Notes: a model not told the origin generated them from the letters alone. A DNA stretch of 64,000 bases from Liquidambar formosana (GCA_039720395.1 CM077828.1:17210264-17274263), one strand, 5' to 3'. Positions 11,863 to 24,905 are shown, counted from the first letter of the stretch. Numbers and translations: made by a program.

Positions 11863-12774
11863 TGTTTTTTAGAGAGAGAGAGAGAAGGGGTTGATCGAAG
11901 TAGAAGGAAGCAATGTTTGTCCTCTGACTTTTGGCGTTGGTTTGGAAGTACTAATCACTAATGTTTTGTTAATGAGAGAGAGAGATATATATTGTTTTGT
12001 TGGTTCTGTTTGGATTTGGGAAATAGCAAGAGAAACAAAAACAAATTGCTGAAAAACCATTTAAGAACGAGACCCTCCATCAAGCAGATGTGTTTTTCCT
12101 TCTTTTTTTTCCCTTTTTGTTGTTCGGGGCGTAAGGTACAAGAGGCTTGGCATTCCCTTCACCATAGATTCTTGAATTGATCTCTGACACATCACCCTCT
12201 TCTCTTGGTAGGTTGGTTTGACAAACTGAAAAATATAATTTAGTAATTACTTATATACTTTATATGCAGTGTCCTTCTCTTGAGGTTAATCTCGTAATTT
12301 CACGTAAAGTCATTCATAAAAATTTTACTTAAGATTCATATTTTGTAAAACCAATTGTTAGATTAAATCTGCATCGTTCGAAAGTCATACATGCCAAAAA
12401 TTCAAATTGATGTGAGATTAAGAGTTAATTCATTCATAAATGTTTACAAATGAACGATTTTCATTTATTAAAAATATGAGTTTTGAATCGAATAACAATT
12501 AATCTCGGATCAACTTGATTTTTAATTGTATTACTTATATGAAAATAAGACTATCTAATTTAACAATTGATTTTACAAAATATGAGTCACAGGTAAAATG
12601 CGTGCTTCTTTGCTCACACCACTTACATTTTGAATTGCAATATAATATTTGAGAGGACGTTGGCAGGTGAACCAACTGGACAGGTTAGCAACATATCTAA
12701 TTATCTATGTTGAGTTCTCCTTGCGTGACATAACATGTTAAACGCAAGAATTTTAATATATTTATTCTGAGTGT

Positions 12775-12842
12775 GTATATATATATATATATATAATATA
12801 TATATATATATACTATATATAATATAATAATATAATATATAT
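12775..12842. repeat. AT microsatellite
   Basis: Imperfect (TA)n tract in the spacer between genes 2 and 3. The rest of 12331-13190 is AT-rich with no feature I recognise. Confidence 0.85.
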
Positions 12843-13195
12843 TGCAATACATACAGATGATATCTGCAAGAATCAGTAATTAATTGGAGAATAACATGCT
12901 TACAAATAATAATAAATAAATTTACAATCAGTTGGCCTGTCTCCTTGAATAAATAATTAAATCAAAGAAATCTGAAATTCTAGTCATGGTATACAATTAT
13001 TTCTTAAAATCAATAAAAATTAAAAATAAAAAAATAGTCATACGACCCAACAGGAAATAAGATCACCAGATCAACACTAAGGCGTGCTAAGGTTGATGGA
13101 ACCAACTGGACAGGGTACAATTGATTGAATTGAGCAATTAGTAGATAATTAGTACAAAAACCTGGAGAGATAGAATTAAAAAATGAAGGCCAATG

Positions 13196-13325
13196 GCACT
13201 TGGGTCTAGTGGCATGTCCCATCCCAATAGGGATACGGGGTTTGTGGAGGTCTCGGTTTGAATTTCATGTGAGTGGGTGGGTATGTATGTTCTCTTATCA
13301 TCTAGCAAAAATAAAATAAAAAATT
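13196..13325 (+). mobile_element. tRNA-derived SINE-like unit
   Basis: TGGGTCTAGTGGCATGTCC resembles a pol III A box and, about 45 bp on, GGTCTCGGTTTGAATTTC resembles a B box. An A-rich tail follows. No tRNA cloverleaf is apparent, so this looks like a SINE head rather than a tRNA gene. From here to 15180 I see only AT-rich spacer, a CAC-rich stretch at 14180-14280 and a GGGTAT repeat at 14419-14443. Confidence 0.5.
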
Positions 13326-15183
13326 TCGGAAATGGAGATTAAGATAAGAAATATGTTAACATTTTCAGATTTATCCTCCTGAAAAAGAATTGGAATAGTT
13401 AAGGTGGAATGAGTACCATTTCCCCTTAGGATCAAGAAAAGAAATACAGAAATCACCAAAATCCAGACAAGAATTTGAGAGAGAAGAATTCACGGGAAGA
13501 GGCAAGGGAGAGGGCGTCAGAGGCTCATAGCTACTACCAACAAAACAGCCTAGAGTGGGCACAGTGTTTAGCGAATTTAGGGCAGCAGTTTCTGGTTGGT
13601 CATCCACCATGCTGATCTTCGTATGTGCATTTTTTTTCCCTTTGCTTCTCTGAAGGTTGAGGCATTACTTTGAGGGAAAAGTTTACCATGAGGCTTTTTC
13701 ATGGATGTATTTTCGAGCTCTCCTCTAATCTTGGGGAATATATATCACTAATCCCAAACGCATGCGCACCCTGTCACTGGGTAAGGGATCCTAAGCAGAT
13801 CTCACATGCCCAGGCTAGTTGCTGATTAAAGTTTTGATGTTCAATCTCTCTATCAATAATGTTTGAGTAAAATTTTCTGACAATTTTAATTAATATGTGT
13901 AGACTTATTTCAACATATAGTATATTTTTAAATGAGTGTGGGACTGTGGGAGAATGCTAATATGATTGTTCATCGTTGTTTTAAAACGTTGGAATCATGA
14001 ACAAACAATACATGAGCATAGAGACACATGTGGCTAACATAAGACCCACATGTCAGGTCAGATGTCGTGTGTCTTTATCATGAGAGACCATCATCCTAGT
14101 TGTACTCACAGGCTTAAAACAGTGATAAATATAATTAATGATGTGGAATTTGTCTAATTAGAACTTGGACCACTACTAATATCACCAGCCACTCACTGTG
14201 CTCACCACCACCATCACTACCACCACCTTCTGCCTAAACATCACTGCCTCTCACCTCCACCATCACTCATCAATGGAAGTGGTACGCTGCAACCCAAATG
14301 ATCCCTTTGAAAACCTTTTATTATGTCCGTTAGATGATAATCAACCAAGTATTCATATTAGTACAAAACTAATGTATAGTGTCACAGTATTTATATTACC
14401 AAATAAGATTCAAGGAGCCGGGTATGGGTATGGGTATGGGTATGGCCAGGCCCAAACATGGTTCTGTCTCTACCCATCACCACCTTCCACCGTTATCCAT
14501 CACCACGACCATTACCCCTGTTACCACACAAGCTTATATAGTTATTATACACGTGGAGAGCACATATCTCTCGCATCATTGGCCAGTGGAGGAAGAAGCA
14601 AATTGAATTAGTTCGTGTTTCTTTTTTTGATTGAATTTTTATTTTCTTTTTTTAATGACATATATAAGAAATTCATGACATTAATATATAACCAATCTAA
14701 AAACTTAACGTGAGGAAGCATCAACATATTTCCAATCTAAAACTCAACCTGGAACCTCCCCCATGGGGGAGAAAAGTACCACTTGGCCAAGTCTATTGGC
14801 TTGATTTGACTTTTGAGTATTCAAATGGCGTGAGAAAAATATTTAGTTGCATCATCAACATATACGACCATGGACCATGGACCATGGTAAGCCTAAACCC
14901 ATGTCTTTTTTTCTTTTTTTCTTTTTTTTATTTTTAGTTTAATTGGACTTTTGGATTATACAACGAGAACTAATACGTCTTCTAGGCTTGAGTTTTTCTT
15001 TTTCTTTTTTTTCTTTTTTTTGGGTTTGTTTTTAGGTATAATTAGAGGGGTTCAAACCTCTAATCTATTTTAATCCTATTCTTTACCTCACTGGTTAACC
15101 CTATTCGCTTGTAAGACCGACTTTGATAAATTCTCCATATACCATTATTGAGGGAATTTTCAATTGGTTTAATTACCGGAAAA

Positions 15184-15305
15184 GGATTACAGTTAATTAG
15201 TAGTCATTGTTAGTTAAGTTAGTAGTCATTTATTAGAAAGTTTGCAGTAAATTTGTATTGAATTGTAATTATTTTCTAGTAGCCCGACCAATCTAAAATT
15301 CCCCC
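15184..15305. mobile_element. Small palindromic MITE, family A, diverged copy
   Basis: The right end, read in reverse (GGGGAATTTTAGATTGGTCG), resembles the family terminus, and the interior carries TAGTAGTCATT and ATTGTAATT words. The left end is degraded. It lies just downstream of gene 3. Confidence 0.4.
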
Positions 15306-15377
15306 ATTATTTCCATTGCAAAAAAATATCAATTTCGTATTATTGGGTTCATCCCATCAAATTTCGTATACAGATAT

Positions 15378-18300
15378 TTAAGGATCAAAACCAAGCACCG
15401 TGGAGGCAAGCTGCAACAAAGGTTGCAGAGTGTTTGGTAGAAATTTCCTAGCAAATAGGAAACACATTGAGGTAGTATTGCCATTATAAGTACAATTATC
15501 ACCAAACCTTATTTGATTCAAAAACTCGATCGAAATCGCCTGCTTCCCAAATCTTTCAGGGTGTGGACCGCTCCTCGACCAATCGACCCAAGTAATGCTC
15601 CGATTCGAGTTCAATTCCGGCGAGAGAATGTTCACAAGTGTAGGGATATAGTGCTCATCCATGTAACAAGGAATGTGACAATAATTTTGAAATATGGTGT
15701 AATATTTGGCATCAGATATAATCTCAATGGCAATCTCACGAGTCACCCCAAACCATTGGGACCCTTTACGCCAATCGGCTATTGTGATGTTAGGCCACAT
15801 TTGACGATTGTATCGGCCACGTCCCACTTTTCTGGGATCATCAAATGAGCCGATGAAGCTTTGGTTGGAATTCATTAGGTAGGTGTACGTTGTGGTGAAA
15901 TTGAACAATGGGATGCAGGTCTCCGAGAGTAGAACAAATCTCTTGTTGGAGAAGTCTAGGAGGGCACTGGCTAAGAGGCGCCTCTCTGCGTCGATCATTG
16001 ATGCTTTTCCCCATTCCACTTCCTGCAATATTAAGGGAGGAAAGGAAGGGAATTATGTTACTAAATTCCACATTGTTATTGTTTGCATATTCAAAAAATT
16101 TGTCTCCTATTTCTACTCATTCTATTCTATTTGTTAGACGAGCGAATATTGTCAGTTATGACCCAACACCGATCACACAAGTTTGTCCCTCTGGGCTTAG
16201 AGCCCAAAGGGCACCTCTCTGAGGAGTGTCCAGCACCATCTTAATTATAAGCTCATTATAAGCGTATCAGCTAGCCCAAAAAGATGCATTAGAATTACTA
16301 TATAAAAAAAAAAAGAAAAAAGAAATTAAAGATGCATTAGAATTGAATTGAATTTGCTAAATTTACTTTGGAAATTCAGTATATTGCATAAACTAATGAA
16401 AGCAATAAATAAATAAGTATACGTAGTAAGGGATCAAAGACCAAAAAGGTTGGCAGTGTACGTACGTGTACTTTGGATAAAAAAAATGTATGAATATATC
16501 CGCCAAGAACTCGTAGTTTGTCCTTGAAAAAACCACGCATGCAGTGGCCGAGCCAAAGGAGGATTGGCGGGGGGGCATGGTCCCTCAATTGGTAGGAAAA
16601 CAAATGGGATCATGTAAATAGCCAAGTTTGGGTGTCCTCCGATTAAATAACTTGGACCCTCCAACACTTTATGTAATTACATGGCCATCCCTGGTTGGGC
16701 AAAAATAAAATATAAACATTTTTGTATGCCCTATTACTTTTACTAATTACTTCTCAAACCCTTTCTTAGCATTTGTGAAAATTACTTTCAGCTAACCTAT
16801 AGGCTATAAGGGAAAATCACCAATAGATTTTCGCCTTCACATTAAACCAATGAAAAGTGGGAAATGGCTTTACTCGTGTCCATATTTAATCGGGCTGAAG
16901 GGTACTCGTTGGCATTTGCTCATTTTAACTTTTGATTAAATTTCAATTAATTGTTGCGATTCCTTAATGCAAATGTAAACTTGATTTCAATATTAGTAAT
17001 TCTAATTAAATAATGACAAAAAACTAAATTATATATTAATAATTACTAATAGGTTACTAGAATTTTATTTAGAAATATGGGCTGCTTATGTTATTGACCA
17101 GACAAAAGCTGTGATTTTGGAATGCAAAATAATTCAAAAATCATAATTGTTAGATCATCAAACATAAATTTGAAACTTTAAATATATAAATTAAATAAAG
17201 CACCTTCACTCGGGAAACTAGTGACAATTTCTTATATGTTGGCCGTCCAAATAATTTCTAACTCTGCCCCTACAAGCCGGCCTGCAAGGCTGCAAGGATG
17301 ATTCTTTAAAATGGACAAGAAGATGTAGAATTCCTTGCAACATTTACCTACACAAACTGTTGGGATGGATAGAATTTGGAGAAGGAATGGAAAGGAATTC
17401 AATTTTATTCCCTAATTTCAATGTTTGAAACGGAGAAAGGAAATAAATTAGAAATGATTTGATGAAATTTCAATACATGTTTTAAAATCTAGTCCAAGGG
17501 GGTGAAATTTCAATGGAATTTGAATTCATTAACCTAGTTAGAGCATCCCCAAGAAATTAGTTATTTTAACTTTTTAGTTGAAGTAGAGCGTAGCACCATC
17601 CCCAAAAGGTTAGCTATCCAACTCTCTAAAATAACTAGGCCCTTTGAGGCTCTTAGCTAGTCCAATGAGGAAAAAATAGTTTACCCGGTTGAAACCTTCA
17701 GTTAAATAAGGAGTTCTTTATTTTAACCAATCCTGTTGGAAAACTCTCTTAACTCCCTTAGCTAAATAAAAATGAACTCTTATCAAGTTCTCCAAAATAG
17801 AAAAAAATAGCTAACCCTGTTTGAGATACTCTTATATGAAAAATAAAGCACCTAATTGAATTCATTAATTTTAAATTCCTTACATACCAAACAAGATGGG
17901 GGGAAATGGATTTCATTTTCATTCCTCTAATTTCCTTTCTATTAATTGAATTTCTTTCCTTTCTTTTAGGGCTGCCAAGTAAATTTCTTGATTTGCATTG
18001 GCTTATGTTTCCATCAAACTTAAAAGATCTCTACGTTTACCAAAAGAATAAAAAATGATCTCTATGACCTTACTTAAGAAAAATTTATTCCTAATCAAAA
18101 TCAAGGAAAGCGCTTGAAACCCACAACGTGGCAGAAGACAAATATATAATCCAACAAAGGAAAAAGAATGACGCTATTGTTCACAATTGAATTTCAATTA
18201 ATGGATTAATGATCTTCATTTTGTTTGATTGATTTTATATTTTAAATTTATTTCCGAGCATATCAACTTTTTTTAGGCGGCCAATTTTTGTAACAAAAAG

Positions 18301-19034
18301 GGGGTCAAGTTCTGAACCCCCAACCTTCCCCTAATAAGTGGGAGACAATGACATCATAGGCCACAAGGCCAGTGGTTATAGCATGAATACGAATTAAAAT
18401 TAAAAGATTTCCCAATTCCATGGTAATATTCCAATAAATATTACTCAGAAATTAAAATACGTAGAAAAGGATGCCAGATACTGACCTTGCTTGGAATTCT
18501 TCGTCCATGGAAAACAGAATCTGCAGGCGCTGAAACATTGTACGAGGGATGAGGATGAACATAAATGGTATAAAGCCCTTCATGCCCTTTGAAGAACTTC
18601 TCCCACAAGGGGGCCAAAGGTATAGGTCCTTTTGTCAAAAACATGAAAGCAACTTTGGGAATATGCTCAAATGGGAATTCTTGAATCCTCGGAACCATCG
18701 AAGCTCGCCAGAGCAATTCATCATCATCTATACTGTGCATGAGAACTGGCCTATCTTGGGATGCAAAACCACCATCACTAGGTGGAGGGGGCGGTGACAA
18801 TGATGGTGGTGGTGGTGGTAATGGAGATGGTGGCTGCGGTAGCAATATTGGCAGTAGCGGTTCTGGTGAGGGAGAGAAAAGACTAGCTTGTAAACTGAAT
18901 GAGAAGCTTTTGAGATATAAACTGGCTGTAAGTCCAACAGATAAACCAATTACAAAGAACAAGAAACGAAAGACATGACCCAAGAGTAGATGGGAATTGA
19001 GGAGCTTGGCAATCGATGGTGTTTCACCTCCCAT
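15378..19034 (-). CDS. Core-2/I-branching (GT14-like) glycosyltransferase 3, two exons (19034-18486, 16022-15378)
   Basis: Complete two-exon paralogue, predicted at 397 residues (183 from exon 1, 214 from exon 2). The donor is AAG before GTCAGT and the acceptor TTGCAG before GAAGTG, phase 0, intron 2,463 bp. Visible: signal anchor at about 16-41, proline-rich stem at about 58-86, then [74 protein letters not shown] and ITWVDWS. These are the same landmarks in the same order as in gene 2. It is clearly more diverged from genes 1 and 2 than they are from each other, so it represents an older duplication. A GA run just upstream (about 19051-19069) probably lies in the 5' leader. Its intron carries a SINE-like unit and a MITE. 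Confidence 0.9.
17366..17940. mobile_element. Nested MITE-like repeats in the gene 3 intron
   Basis: An outer unit begins near GGAATGGAAAGGAATTCAAT and closes with the mirrored GGAAATGGATTTCATTTTCA. It is interrupted at about 17540-17836 by a second unit with GAGCATCCCCAAGAAATTAG at the left and, reverse-complemented, GAGTATCTCAAACAGGGTTA at the right. Repeated GTTAGCTA and CTCTTAACT words fill the inner unit. Target duplications are not clear. Confidence 0.45.
18292..18392 (-). mobile_element. SINE-like unit in the gene 3 intron
   Basis: On the minus strand, CCTTGTGGCCTATGATGTC is followed by GGGGGTTCAGAACTTGACCC, the spacing and sequence of degenerate A and B boxes of a tRNA-derived SINE. 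About 100 bp, just inside the intron near exon 1. Confidence 0.4.
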
Positions 19035-20440
19035 TGCCTCTCTACAAGAGAGAGAGAGAGAGAGAGAGTTGTCTATGGAAGGGACATGCAGTGGAAGACC
19101 CTAGGTAGTTTAATTTATTCAAAAAGAAGTTGACAACACTTGCAACGAAAGTTTAGGTGGTATGCATGTGTTTGTGTCCATTGCAACCTCGCATACGTGG
19201 GAGTCTTGTATTTTACTCAGGCCAAACGGAATGAATTTGTCATTACTGGCCTAGTTGTTGTGATGCCCTTAATAGTAGGCACCCACATATATATTCAACT
19301 CAATCAGCCTTTACCAGTTTGGAATTGCACCAACTAATTCACAAAATACATATAAACAAGCTTACGGGAGGCAGAGTGCCACTGCAATTGGTGATCTATT
19401 TTATTACTTTAATTTATATATGAAATGATGCATCCGTGTAACAATCTATACATTTCAATAGCCCATGAGGAGTTGGTCAAGCAAATAGATCCAGGATGTC
19501 CTCCCAAAGGACGTCCCACATAGACTTTAATTTAGGGAATTAGTCTAGTCGAAAGCTCGGTAAGAGTAAAGCTTGGATACCACTAATCATTAGTAATAAA
19601 TAATCTATAGATTATATGAGTAAAGCCCTCACGAAGGGGGCCCATAATATTTTATGCACGTGTGCTGAAAAGTCCAAAGAAGCAACTTGCAGATTACGCA
19701 TGAACCAAAAACTTGACCCTTTGACAAATGGCTCTGCAATTGGTGACTGCGTGCAAGAAACCTATCACATGGCTTATGGTGCCAAACCAGTCATGCAAAT
19801 ATGAAATTTCCTATGAAGGCCCCTAATGCTACCAAATTTGGTCCCTCTTCAAACCAGTGGGTATTACCAAACCAAGAAACACAGCTTGAATCTAGGGAAG
19901 TTTGCTAACAGTAACAGCCATTCCTACCAATAACTGGAGTGTGAGAATTTTTTGGTCATTAAACAATTTAAACAAATGACACCCAAAGAGTCATATCAAG
20001 GAAACCCAATTCAGTGCTGTTAATTTAAGACCCTATCAAGGGGTCCACCAAATTACAAGGGAAGTGCTCATTCATCTGCCCCACTAAGTCTCCTGATTTG
20101 ACCCATTTTACAAGTAGGTTAGCACTAAGTGCACTAAGCTACCTACCAAGAGGGCCACTCCTGCGCTAGGTTCACAGAATTGACAATCTGAAAATGCTTG
20201 ATCCATGGGTCCTTGAGTAAAGCAAGCGACCGCAGACTATAAACACTCTAGCATGGAGCAGCACACTCTTTTAAAAACCAGTGTAACAATCTGTTTTAGA
20301 GAGTCGGGTCGATTTAGCGATCTGGATAAAACATGAATCGGAACCAGTTTGAATCAGTAGTATGCAACTCAATCTGAGCCGTTCCCCACAATGTCTCTCC
20401 TCTTCAAAATGGGTGAATTATTCGCAAAATCACTATTAAG
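19035..20440. other. Upstream region of gene 3, no gene recognised
   Basis: Holds the GA run of the gene 3 leader at about 19051-19069 and otherwise moderately AT-rich unique-looking DNA. The short open frames here have no domain I recognise. Confidence 0.6.
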
Positions 20441-21960
20441 GGGAAAGTGGCTAATAGCCCATTTTTTGGTAAAATATTAGCAATTAATCAAGTGTAAGTT
20501 TTTCTAAGTCAATTAGTCAATGAAACTAAACTTATTTATCAATTAATCACACATTTTTTTTTAAAAATCTCTGGTTTGCCCTTATTATTACTAAGGGCAC
20601 TCCTTTTTTTGTTATGAAAGGCATCCTATGTAACTAACTTAACTTTGTAGTATTATAATTTTTAAAAATTTATAACTTACAATATACATATCCGTTTTTT
20701 AAAAAAAAATATTATATTTTTGAAACCTACTTGTCAACATCTTTGAAAAAATATCCACATTGATTAGGTAATTATTAAAAAAATTAAAATCATAAAATTT
20801 TTCTATTTGACACAGTTTAACATAATACTCATAAAACTGTAAAATTTTACAACTTTCTAAAGTAGCAAAATTTTACTACTTCAGTAGTAAATTTTACAAT
20901 AATAAATTTTACAATAAAGTAATAAAATTTTACTACCTTACGAAATAAATTTTACAACAAAATAATAAATTTTACAACGAAGTAATAAAATTTTACTACT
21001 TCGAGAGTTGGGGTTTGTGATAGTTTAGGATTTGGTGATGTACTTAATGATGGTGTTTTTTCACTTACGCATATAGGTTCGCGAAAACTTCTTATAAAGC
21101 TAAGATTGTTCCCAACATATTTCCTTATGGCAAAAACTACATAAATCCAACTGAAAATAACCAGGATATAGGATTAGAAGACAAACAAGAGCATGGTGGT
21201 TTTTTTTTTTTTTCCCTAAAAAAAGTTTATATTATTAATGAAGATGTAAGTAGCATACAAAGAGAATCCCCAAGGGTCCCAACGGTAAAACAGAGGCAAA
21301 ACAGAGAATAAGATTTAACACCTAACTCCAAAAAACAACAAACCGAAAGACTACACAAACAATAATGAACTAAAGATGAGTTAAGAATGGTGGTAATAAA
21401 AGTTTTGAAGACAAATTGCAGCCAACAAAAGGTCCTAGTTATGGGGGATGCGATCATCGGTGACAATGGTTATTTCTGATAGCAGAAGAAATCACTGAAG
21501 TCTAAGCTCACTGGTAAGGTTCAAATTTGGAAGAGAGAAAGAGCGGGAGAGCGAGAAGACAGTGAGCGAGAGAGGCAGAGGGAGAGAGGGAAGTAGGGAA
21601 GTCAGATCTGGTGAGTTTCAGATTTGGTGTTCGTCTTCAAATCTAGTCTGGAGGAGCTCGACACCGACAAACTTCATAGCCAATCGTCGTCGCCAGAGGT
21701 CAGACATTGATGAAAATCAGCCACCACTGGAATTGTTGTTTGGGTTGGGGTTTGAGAAGAGAGAGATGGTGATGGGGTGGTTTTGGGATAGAGGATGGAG
21801 AGAGGTAGGTGAAGAGAGGGATAAATAAATAACTTAATAAGAATGAGGGCATTTTGGTCAGCTACAAGCCAAATGGACCAAGTGAGTTGAAAAAAGAGTT
21901 GGGTGACTATTTGCTAAATAAGTTATACTTGGTCGACTGATGGCTAAATCCCCCATCAAT
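20440..21960. mobile_element. Possible decayed MULE-like element
   Basis: GGGGAAAGTGGCTAATAGCC at the left and, reverse-complemented at the right, GGGGGATTTAGCCATCAGTC are similar and oppositely oriented. The layout (inverted ends, AT-rich arms, a GA-rich leader-like stretch at 21530-21620 and a GC-richer core) resembles the element at 1095-2690. A further insertion with a T run at about 21199-21214 lies inside. No target duplication is clear and no transposase is seen. Confidence 0.3.
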
Positions 21961-22524
21961 AAATTAATTAATCATCTACAATAAAGTATCAGGAAACATG
22001 GCACACATTGAGGGGAAAATTTTGACCAATCAGTGCATTCTACATGGCAATTTTCCAAGTCAGAAGCCAATAAAATCAACTGATTAAACATCCTATAAAG
22101 CTGGCTTTTGAACCTTCTAAATGAAGATTTCTCCTGTAATTGTTGGACTTTCTTGTCCTTTCTGCCCTCGACCTTGCTTTTGGTTGCCTCCATGAGTTGG
22201 GGCCTATGCTTAGATCCTAATTCACATAATCTCCTCTTGACCCTCCATAATCACGTCATTTTCTCTTCATCAATTACGTGAAAAAGGGAAATGAATGTAA
22301 ATTCCAAAAGACTCGTATATCGAAAAATTAGTATGTTTTGGAAAAACAGTAAAATAGCTCAAACAAAGCTGTAATGACAAAATAACAGTCTCTAGTTCAG
22401 TACTTTCTAGCAAATATTCAAAATTTCCCTCAAGAAAGGCAGCCCGTGTAGGTTTGTAAAAGATCTGGGTTGAGCTAAGTTGCCTTGCTCAGCCCAACAA
22501 GCTCACTCAGGCTAATTTGAATTT

Positions 22525-22924
22525 GGGAACGGCTATTGCAACCCCCCTTTCCTATAAGCCCACCCCCCATCGTTTAGATTTTTAAGGTTTTATGCAAAAT
22601 ATAAAAAGTTTTTATGAAAACCGGCCATGATGTCCACTAAAAAACATCATTTTGAACAACTTTGCAGAAGAAAGTTTTTCCAAAATCTATCGTTTAAATA
22701 TACTTTTTAACCATTTATAGCTTTTATTTCATTTTTTGCCAAAAAGTCTACCTAAACGATAAATTTTGAAAAAACTTTCTTCTGTAAAGTTGTTCAAAAT
22801 GATGTTTTCTAGTGGACATCACGGCCGGTTTTCATAAAAACTTTCTATATTTTGCATAAAACCTTAAAAACCTAAAGGATGGGGGGTGGGCTTATAGGAA
22901 TGGGGGGTTGCAATAGCCGTTCCC
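22525..22924. mobile_element. Foldback MITE, family B copy 3, 400 bp, perfect 9-bp TSD
   Basis: GGGAACGGCTATTGCAACCC at the left is mirrored at the right by GGGTTGCAATAGCCGTTCCC. The flanks are TTTGAATTT on both sides (22516-22524 and 22925-22933), identical over 9 bp. The two 190-bp halves are near-perfect inverted complements (AACATCATTTTGAACAACTT against TTGTTCAAAATGATGTTTTC). Youngest-looking copy of the family here. No coding capacity. Confidence 0.9.
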
Positions 22925-23039
22925 TTTGAATTTTGAAAGGCTCAGGCTTTCTTTGGTCATCCTAATACTATTATCCGCCCACCTAGCCTGGCCAGACCAA
23001 AGCCCACCAGATTAATTCTTTCAACTCAAAAGATAAAAT

Positions 23040-23950
23040 CTCAAACACAGAAAGCAAATACAGCTCCTCCCATAGCAATATAGTTCGCCTCCCCATTTGC
23101 GGTTCAAGGAATTCACTCTACCGACGCCTCTTTAAGCAAATGGGCATAGTTCCAATGACCTCCTTCCCTGTCAAAAATCCAATTCACAATCCAACTATCA
23201 CCCTCTACCACAAAATGGGATAAAAACCCCTCCTCCTTGCCACTTTAAGGCCTTCAAGAGAACCTCACAAGTTTGGTCTTATTAATCGTCCCCACTCCAA
23301 AAGGTTTAGGAAAGGTAAAAGGGGTTTCACCTTGTGATCCCTTCTGATACATCCTATGGCAAGTAGACCTGGATTGCCAAAAGAACTTCCATTAAAGCTG
23401 CACTAATAAATACCAACCAGTGGAAGATGTAAACCCATGCAAGGGTCATTTATTTTATGGCGACTTGGCGAGAAATGATATTCCAGTCCAAAATGGTTAA
23501 GGAGACAAGAACTCCATCAAAGAGCTTGGAATCTAGAAAGAGAAGCCCAAACTGGGACAGATTTGATAACAATCAAGTGGATGCTTCGAGATATCATTGA
23601 AGATCAGTTGGTTCCTCGCCTCCCAAATGTGCCAAATGATAGTCGTCATCATGTTATTCCAAAGCCATCTTCATCTTGAGGAATGCGAATTCAACACCTC
23701 TCCAGGAGGCACCCAATCTAAACTAGCCAGCACAAAGAAATAGTTCCAAATTGTATTGGCAATGTCACAATGGACGAACAAATAGCAACGTTCACCCCTG
23801 CTGTAAAGCCTTGAAGGCAAAACTGAGGAGAGGGGGCCTTGTATGGTCTCGCAAGGTAGAGATCACTATTGTTGACTTTCTTATGAGTCACACCAAGCCA
23901 AACCAAGGCCTTGAGTTGAGGAGGTGCTTTAGATAATTAAATCAACTTAG
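23040..23950 (-). pseudogene. Dead LINE (L1-type) 3' region: zf-RVT and RNase H remnants
   Basis: Reading the minus strand, about 23560-23830 encodes words of the reverse-transcriptase zinc-binding region: HCDIANTIWNYFF, WVPPGEVL and, after a stop codon, WHIWEARNQLIF. Further down, about 23050-23330 gives RNase H-like words: VVEGDSWIVNWIF and TANGEANYIAMGGAV. Several stops and frame changes interrupt it, so it is not functional. The 5' part (endonuclease and core reverse transcriptase) is absent, consistent with 5' truncation on insertion. Confidence 0.7.
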
Positions 23951-24905
23951 GAGGGAAAGAAGGTAGGGAAACGCTTTTCTTCATCTAGTACATTAAAATG
24001 TGTTGAGTGGTCCACCACCATATATGATTGGAGTGGTGCCTACAGCGAGCTGAGTGCCATATTATGGCCCTACACCACACATTGTTTGTAAGAACTTAGA
24101 AGCCACTTGATCATTAAACTTCTACTTTGGTAAAGCATAAGTCCCATTCATGAAATGCTTTTATGCCTGTTGAAAAATTGTACCAATTACCCAACAAGCC
24201 CCAAATTCAAGACAAGAAAAATGATGCAATTCAACGAAGTATGCTGCCATCAGGTTGTGGTCCAAACCTTGAGCACTCCTAAACTGGTAAATGTACTAGG
24301 GAATAACCCTTACATGGGTAAGGGGGCAAAATAAAGAGAGGGGGAAAGGAAAAGTACGCAATGATTTTATTTTTTTTTTAATTTTTTGTATTATTATTGC
24401 TCAGTCCAACTTCCTCGAAGCTCGGTGTTTTACAAAATATATATCTCAATATGATTTATACTCTCCACCTTAATCTTCTTTCATCTTAATCTAAATTCAA
24501 AAAGCTTACAAAATGAGGCGCTGGATTTTAAAACGGTAGTACACAGATGGAAGGACCTTTCGGAGGTTGACTGTGGGTTAACTTTATGGGCTCTTGGACC
24601 CTCCTTTGGTCTATATCACATATGTAGGCTTCCTCATTTGTGTGTTTTTATGCGTGTATGTTTCCTATGTGTGTATAGCGAAGGAGAAAAAAAAAACACA
24701 AATTAATGTTTTTTTATATCTTACATAATAAAAATGTGGAACATCACTTTAATACCTTTTAGCCCACTAACCTTCTTTTTTTTCTTTTTCTTTTTCTTTT
24801 TTTTTTTTGGTTGCTACAAGTAACATAGTAAAAGCCCACTACCTACAGCACTGTTCCATGCAGGCACTCCTAAACAGAAAGAAGGTCCGCCTCATTTTAA
24901 AATAG

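Larger units (their letters stand above)
8995..12330. repeat. Tandem segmental duplication carrying exon 1 and promoter of glycosyltransferase gene 2 (partner 41-6200)
   Basis: Second copy of the duplicated block described at 41-6200. It lacks the 1.6-kb MULE and the 324-bp MITE, so it serves as the unoccupied reference. Private differences include the unrelated 12000-12063 stretch and changes in AT and GA tracts. Confidence 0.85.

Noticed and set aside
13196..13325. tRNA gene
   Set aside because: A- and B-box-like words are present but no cloverleaf with paired acceptor stem. A SINE is more likely. No true tRNA or rRNA gene was seen in the window.
13371..13610. 79-codon minus-strand open frame
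   Set aside because: No domain, no splice context and no homology I recognise.
14198..14611. 137-codon open frame
   Set aside because: Low-complexity threonine/histidine translation of CAC-rich DNA and a GGGTAT repeat; no domain.
21562..21828. 88-codon open frame
   Set aside because: GA-rich leader-like DNA inside a probable decayed MULE; no recognisable domain.
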